A stretch of DNA of 64,000 bases, from contig NMRB01000068.1 of the NCBI GenBank assembly GCA_002633025.1, positions 243,359 to 307,358 of the forward strand. Reading direction: 5' to 3'. The notes below the pieces were generated by a model. That model did no database searches. It saw only the letters and a list, made by a program, of their open reading frames with translations, and was not told the origin of the DNA. Origin of the DNA: Notospermus geniculatus. Taxonomy: Eukaryota > Nemertea > Pilidiophora > Heteronemertea > Lineidae. Position numbers and translations under genes: made by a program. Shown here piece after piece: positions 60,701 through 64,000 of the stretch (its first letter is position 1; each line of letters opens with the position of its first letter).

Positions 60701-63700
60701 TAACTATATTTCCAGGTTTTCTTTGCACAGGTAGGGTATTGTTGGTGTGTTCAATACTGAGATGGTGTCTCCTCCTGCCATTGACCTGTACATGTGGTGT
60801 TAGTGAGTGGCCTGGGAAATATCCCCCTATGAGCACCCTTCTTGTTGCATGCGGTGTAGATTTCAACATCGTGAGGTGAACAGGGATTCCTCGTGCTTGC
60901 TCCTCTAGAGAGGCTTTGCATATGACATCACAAGCCGCCATGCTGGAGGACACATGTTGCAGAGGCGCGGCGAAATGAGCCGTGCATGCCCCAATGACAT
61001 TAGGTCAAACAATGCCGTGGCGCACTTCATGCAAGTCACGTCATGGTTGGCCCAAACCTCTGCGCAATGTGTACTCCAGAATGGCCGCCAGGATGATATC
61101 ATGCGAATCCTCTACATGTCACTGCCCACCAGTGGAGGAAAGGGTGCGGAGAACCCTGAGACCCTCCATGATGGGATATTAGCAGGGAAAGGGATTTCCT
61201 GCAGATGTTGTGGTCAACATCAACATTTCTTCCATAGTCAACCATCTGTCGCCTTTCCCTGTGTGTCATCTTGAATCATCAAGGGTTCATATGCCTTCTG
61301 ACTTAAAGCCCCACAGTATTGAATTTTACTGGATTTTCAAAGTGTTGGGAGAATGCTGGTCGAGGGCTCATAGCATCGTGAAGGTCCCCAAAATGCCTGC
61401 CTGATGAGTATTTCCGAGAATCAAGGCCTAGTTTTCAGCACACAATGAAAAAATCTGCAGGGAGGGCTCTAATGTATTCAGACAGAGCGCAGTACATTTT
61501 ACACGTCCTGACGTCGTGCACTGACGTCAAGAATCGCGGCGATGATTTGCGTTTTTCAGATTCAATACAGTGGGGCTTTAAGTGCAGTGGTCCAAAGACA
61601 AAGTGACCGTACGCCTTGATAATTCAAGATGCTATAACTAGGCCTACCACTCAACTAACAATCCTCCTCTTCCATACCACTTAACGAAGTCATTTTAAAA
61701 CTCATTGAAATCTCCTCCACTTCTTCCCCATGCCCCTCTTATAGCAGCCCAACCAATCCTGGGGTTGACAGGTAAATATCCTACCTCCGTAGCATGCATC
61801 TATCTCATTGCATTCTGACATTGGAGATTTTTACTTCAAGATGCAGTGGCACCAGCCAGTTTTCTGTTGCTCTTCTGCATGTGTGACTTGTCTTCATGAC
61901 TGGACTTTAGAAGAATGAATTGAATATACATTATACATGTATCCATACCTTTTTGTTCAGGTTTTACCTCATGTCTTTATGGATTGAAAGTGAAATCTCC
62001 ATTGTTCTATTCTATGGCATGCTCTTTCAGGTATCACCTTTTTGTACAGTAGCCTGTAGAGAATGTAAAAACTTTCCATCTTTTGTTCCAAATTCAAATT
62101 ATCATTGGTTTGACAGTTACATCTTTCCCCCATGTAGAGGCACAGAACTCAAGCCTTGCACTTTTCCAGTAGGCATTCTATAAGTTGTTTCTGGTCTTGA
62201 TTCATTTCCAGTGAAAAACATTGCTTTCCAAAGAAGTAAGAGGTTCAGTTTGGTTCATATGAATTTAAGTAGTTGATGATGTTATGTTATGTTCAGTTCA
62301 GTTCAGTTCAGTTGACCCTCAAATCAGTTTGTCTTCTCAGGGACAGTTGACTCATGATTAAAATCATCTCTTAGAAGTGCTTTTAGTGAAGATTGGATTG
62401 CTTTGAAGTCTTTGAATCTTATGAAACAAGTGTCCATCTTCAGCTAGCAAATAAAGCCATTTGTAATGCTTGTGTGTAGAAATGCTTTAGATGAAGATTG
62501 CTTTGAAATCAAGATCGCTTTGAAGTAATTTGATCTTATGATTCAATTGTGAATTTGTCATGTCTGTCTCCAGCCAGCAAGTAGAGCCAAATGCTTATGT
62601 CATAGCTGTGATGGCCAGGGTTGATATGAGGATTGATGAGTCAACTGTCCCCTGATTTTGACTTCCTTTCAGAATGAGGGCAATTCCAATTTCCCTAGTT
62701 TGTCATATTCTGAATCAAGTTGCTAACTTGGAGAAGAAAACCAGGGTCATCGTAATATGGGTTGATTTGTAGTAAATTGTTCTTTCCCTACATGCCCTAA
62801 GTCATTATATCATCACTATAAGTATTCCATTATTTGCTGCGTAGGATCTGGATGCAGTGCATGACTGTAGTGTAACCCATTCTCAAATAGTTTCACTATT
62901 AACATCAGGCTTTTGACCTGTAACAGACCTCGTCAGGTCTGAAACCATGGAATGTTTCATGTGCGGTAAACTGCTCTCTTTGGAACTTGAAAGTGGGTGA
63001 TACCTTCACATTGCACCAAGGAGGCACTGGAAAAGTGGCCTTTGAATCCCAATCCAAACACGATGATCTTACGAATGTGGAGCTGCTTTGTCGCTTGTGA
63101 TGTCACACATATGAAAAAAGGTGATCTAAGAAAGATCTGATTGAAATCAAACCTAATACATATTGTTCTCTCTGTAGGACTGGCTACCCCACTATGGACC
63201 AACTTGCAGAAATGATATTGCCAGTATTTCAGTATTATGGGTAAGTTTGTTCCTCTGATTGTATGCACAACTTTCCACATTGGTTTCCCTTGAATCTTAG
63301 TCTGAACGAATTCCCAGATGCGGATTATCAAGATAGTTCAGTGATGTCAGCTGGAGTACACAGAACAAAGTTCAACTAAAGTGTGCTCCCACCCTCCTGA
63401 TGGAGAGAGTTCAAGGACTGTTTCTGTTGTATTGGACCAGAATAGCTCAGCTAGCTGAGCACCGGAGCCTCTGAACTCGGTGAAAGATGTCAAGGCATAG
63501 CTTGATTTTGGTCATTTTGAATGTCATGTTGTATTTTCAGATTGAAACGCATAATTGGATTTGGTGTTGGTGCTGGAGCCAACATCCTCTGCAGATTTGC
63601 TGTAAGTATCAGTTCAGTCTTCTCCGTCTCTTTGAGGTGGACCACTTGAAAAAAAATAGAAGTACACATATTACATGCTCTAAGACTATGCTCTAAGATC

Positions 63701-64000
63701 TGTTATCATAGGATGGTCAGAAGAGGTAACAGATTTTGAAGGCTATTCCTCCTCCAAATGAACCGGGAACATCCTTGCCTTACAAGCTGTATGTGGAGTT
63801 AGCTGATCTGTCCGTGTGTTGGTAACTGCCTCTTGACTTTGAATAGATCTTGAAACCGGAGAAAATGAAGATACATGTAGGTCTACATATAGGTTTTGCA
63901 TTTCATTTGATTTACAGCTTCAGCATCCTGATAAGTGTGATGCGTTGTTCCTTGTAAACTGCACTGCAACTGCTCCCGGTTGGTCAGAGTGGGCGTTGCA
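45787..64000 (+). CDS. NDRG: NDRG-family protein, 5' part; gene runs off the window
   Basis: Constitutive exons: 45787-45888 (ATG at 45790), 46067-46166, 46386-46506, 63178-63240, 63541-63601 and 63918 to the end. Acceptor ttttcttccag before GAG-ATG implies an upstream non-coding exon. Readings: GSVHVAVQGDRSKPAIITYH, then HDLGLNHVTCFQGFF, HFCVYHMNAPGQQEGAVPL, TGYPTMDQLAEMILPV, IIGFGVGAGANILCRFA, LQHPDKCDALFLVNC and GWSEWAL. These match NDRG1-4 in order (TYHDIGLN, APGQQEGA, YPTMDELAEML, GVGAGAYIL, GWIDWA). NDRG proteins have an alpha/beta hydrolase fold without catalysis; the usual nucleophile elbow GxSxG is GVGAG here. Roles lie in stress response, differentiation and vesicle traffic. The start MAEKLTEIELAGIQLDDSK is divergent, as in all NDRGs. 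Intron 46507-63177 (16.7 kb) carries the cassette exons listed separately. Confidence 0.92.
46675..46754 (+). other. Possible poison exon in the NDRG intron
   Basis: Between a pyrimidine-rich acceptor (tttttgttctaatgttgaaag) and a strong donor GTGAGT lie 80 nt. Entered in phase 2 it is open until a TGA three bases before its end. Inclusion would end translation early. Not a multiple of three, no homology, so only a candidate. Confidence 0.25.
47144..47167 (+). CDS. NDRG: NDRG cassette microexon a (24 nt)
   Basis: Acceptor ttctatttgttcccag, donor AAGG|GTGAGT (near-perfect consensus). Phase 2-2; adds (S)MEGDSGQ(G) after LTH. Open in frame with both neighbours and with every other cassette. Confidence 0.6.
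48297..48371 (+). CDS. NDRG: NDRG cassette exon b (75 nt)
   Basis: Acceptor cctattttccatgtag, donor ACAG|GTAATG. Phase 2-2, 25 codons. It codes (S)DGQKKDEREVLL followed by AEHSSTDSAKRN(R): strongly charged and polar, as expected for a surface loop. No stop in the required frame. Confidence 0.65.
48630..48787. mobile_element. MITE family A, third copy (NDRG intron)
   Basis: ACTCCTCCATGTGAGTTTTC and GAGAACACTCTCACCTTATG ends, with GTTGGCTGTCAATGGGCAA inside. More decayed than 2650-2829. Confidence 0.6.
49722..49885. mobile_element. Relative of the GTGGAACCTCTCTATTAAGG MITE
   Basis: TGTGGAACCTCTCTATTAAG followed by GACACCTT and further GGTGTCCT repeats, as in 20129-20303; the right end is decayed. 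It lies in the NDRG intron. Confidence 0.5.
51285..51431. mobile_element. Foldback present only in copy 1 of the 5.8 kb repeat
   Basis: Arms AGGGAGGTTGAGATCA and TGATCTCAACCTCCCT, with inner arms around GATCCGTATACG. Copy 2 reads straight through (CAACATTGTCCAAC). Confidence 0.7.
51534..51590 (+). CDS. NDRG: NDRG cassette exon c (57 nt), copy 1
   Basis: Acceptor atatcaccatctag, donor GGAG|GTGAGA. Phase 2-2, 19 codons: (S)LPATWTESILNKAGFSYG(R). The same exon recurs at 57488-57544 in the duplicated block, with one synonymous change (CTC to CTT). Confidence 0.55.
51732..51848. repeat. Foldback family B, copy 4
   Basis: CATCCTCCCATAGCAGGGTT against AACCCTGTTGTGGGAGGATG. The partner in the duplicated block is at 57686-57798. 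Confidence 0.75.
52362..52435. repeat. Foldback family D, copy in block 1
   Basis: GGTTCTTTGCCCTCGCTCCC against GGGAGCTAATGCTAAGAACC. The partner copy is at 58302-58375. Confidence 0.6.
53165..53224 (+). CDS. NDRG: NDRG cassette exon d (60 nt), copy 1
   Basis: Acceptor gtgcctgtttgcag, donor CAAG|GTAAAC. Phase 2-2, 20 codons: (S)TGTPQQSPAKPAPDRKTQP(R), rich in Pro, Gln, Lys and Thr. Identical in the second copy at 59106-59165. Confidence 0.65.
53598..53720. repeat. Foldback family C, copy in block 1, empty site for the ATTG insertion
   Basis: Decayed arms around GGTTGCCAGTTGTGTCCATT; it lacks the 87-bp insertion seen at 59568-59654. Confidence 0.55.
55316..55433. mobile_element. Foldback present only in copy 1 of the 5.8 kb repeat
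   Basis: Arms GGGCCGTATTCTAGAAGC and GCTTCTAGAATACGGGCC. Copy 2 lacks it (CAAAGACAAAGTGACC). Confidence 0.7.
55580..55606 (+). CDS. NDRG: NDRG cassette microexon e (27 nt), copy 1, with NAGNAG acceptor
   Basis: Preceded by a long pyrimidine tract (tttcctccacttcttcccc, then atgcccctcttatag), donor ACAG|GTAAAT. Phase 2-2: (S)SPTDPGVD(R). TAGCAG forms a NAGNAG acceptor; using the second AG removes one Ser and stays in frame (24 nt). Copy 2 at 61745-61771 differs by Asp to Asn. Confidence 0.65.
55841..55975. mobile_element. Foldback with TACAGTCCACTC ends, only in copy 1
   Basis: Ends TACAGTCCACTC and GAGTGGACTGTA, with TTATACCGCC repeats inside. TA at the ends fits Tc1/mariner-pogo style insertion, but the neighbouring sequence also differs between copies, so the target site is not clean. 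Confidence 0.6.
56235..56258 (+). CDS. NDRG: NDRG cassette microexon f (24 nt), copy 1
   Basis: Acceptor cttgattcatttccag, donor AGAA|GTAAGA. Phase 2-2: (S)EKHRFPK(K/N). Copy 2 at 62212-62235 has Cys in place of Arg. Confidence 0.55.
57088..57090. other. Assembly gap or ambiguity (NNN)
   Basis: Three N at the end of copy 1 of the 5.8 kb repeat. Other single N at 6247, 12795, 17756, 18939, 22815 and 34148; three of these sit exactly between direct duplicate copies. Confidence 0.95.
57488..57544 (+). CDS. NDRG: NDRG cassette exon c, copy 2
   Basis: Second copy of the exon at 51534-51590 within the 5.7 kb repeat; splice sites and frame intact, one synonymous base change. It may be the other allele rather than a separate exon. 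Confidence 0.45.
57686..57798. repeat. Foldback family B, copy 5
   Basis: Copy of 51732-51848 in the second 5.7 kb block; it lacks four bases of the GAGA run in the loop. Confidence 0.75.
59106..59165 (+). CDS. NDRG: NDRG cassette exon d, copy 2
   Basis: Second copy of 53165-53224, identical in sequence including both splice sites. Probably allelic. Confidence 0.5.
59511..59720. repeat. Foldback family C, copy in block 2, carrying an insertion
   Basis: GGGCCGATATTCATAAAACC at the left, TTTTATGAATATGGGCCCA at the right; interrupted by the element 59568-59654. Confidence 0.65.
59568..59654. mobile_element. Small foldback with ATTG target duplication, inserted inside another foldback
   Basis: 87 bp, almost wholly palindromic: GGTGATTTCAAAGTTGG and CCAACTTTGAAATCACC arms around ACAATGCTTTAATGCATTGT. 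ATTG on both sides; the empty site at 53655-53665 has one ATTG. A second copy is at 19765-19851. Confidence 0.75.
61307..61577. mobile_element. piggyBac-like MITE with TTAA target duplication
   Basis: TTAA at 61303-61306 and 61578-61581 flank an element with ends AGCCCCACAGTATTGAAT and ATTCAATACAGTGGGGCT. The empty site in copy 1 reads GACTTAAGTGCAG with a single TTAA. TTAA duplication is the hallmark of piggyBac elements. 271 bp, no coding capacity. Confidence 0.8.
61745..61771 (+). CDS. NDRG: NDRG cassette microexon e, copy 2
   Basis: Second copy of 55580-55606: (S)SPTNPGVD(R), with the same NAGNAG acceptor and donor. Probably allelic. Confidence 0.5.
62212..62235 (+). CDS. NDRG: NDRG cassette microexon f, copy 2
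   Basis: Second copy of 56235-56258: (S)EKHCFPK(K/N), splice sites intact. Probably allelic. Confidence 0.45.

Larger units (their letters stand above)
57365..63063. repeat. 5.7 kb direct duplication, copy 2 (inside the NDRG intron)
   Basis: Second copy of 51261-57087. It has two insertions missing from copy 1: 59568-59654 and 61307-61577. Copy 2 runs on into the next NDRG exon at 63178. Confidence 0.95.

Overview
This is nuclear DNA from an animal. It has split genes with GT-AG introns, no operons, dense short inverted-repeat (foldback/MITE) elements, and single-N or NNN assembly joins. The gene content and the repeat style suggest a marine invertebrate, perhaps a hemichordate, cephalochordate, echinoderm or mollusc. 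I cannot name the species from sequence alone. Most apparent ORFs are chance or repeat-derived; the real coding sequence is in short exons that I read by protein similarity plus splice sites and phase.

Layout: (1) 382-4597 (+), the 3' end of a GH20 beta-hexosaminidase (HEXA/HEXB type), whose reading frame seems to continue into a last exon coding two membrane segments. (2) 8609-27450 (+), a complete LPCAT1/2-type lysophosphatidylcholine acyltransferase: N-terminal membrane segment, acyltransferase domain, three EF-hands, about 549 residues. Its catalytic HX4D exon exists twice, at 10792-11012 and 16394-16617. The two have identical phases and sit between the same neighbours, so they look like mutually exclusive exons. 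(3) 27451-40784, a long repeat-rich stretch with no gene I recognise. (4) 40785-42474 (-), a small single-pass protein with PPxY motifs. It has two alternative 5' exons, each coding its own membrane segment and ending in the same phase. (5) 45787 to beyond 64000 (+), the 5' part of an NDRG-family gene (inactive alpha/beta hydrolase fold). Its roughly 16.7 kb intron 46507-63177 holds at least six short open cassette exons (24, 75, 57, 60, 27 and 24 nt). All are phase 2-2 and all can be joined in any combination without a stop.

Four stretches occur twice in direct orientation around N positions (12038/12796, 22103/22816, 33753/34149, and 5.8 kb 51261/57365). The copies differ by small changes and by clean presence or absence of foldback elements. 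This is best explained by two haplotypes of a very polymorphic diploid both kept in the assembly, although true tandem duplication is not excluded. The paired copies give filled and empty insertion sites, which define target-site duplications for several MITEs (TTAA, ATTG, GATTC).

Most striking: the NDRG cassette array, the LPCAT alternative catalytic exons, the membrane-tailed hexosaminidase, and the exchangeable membrane segment of the PPxY protein. All splicing claims are inferred from genomic sequence and need transcript data.
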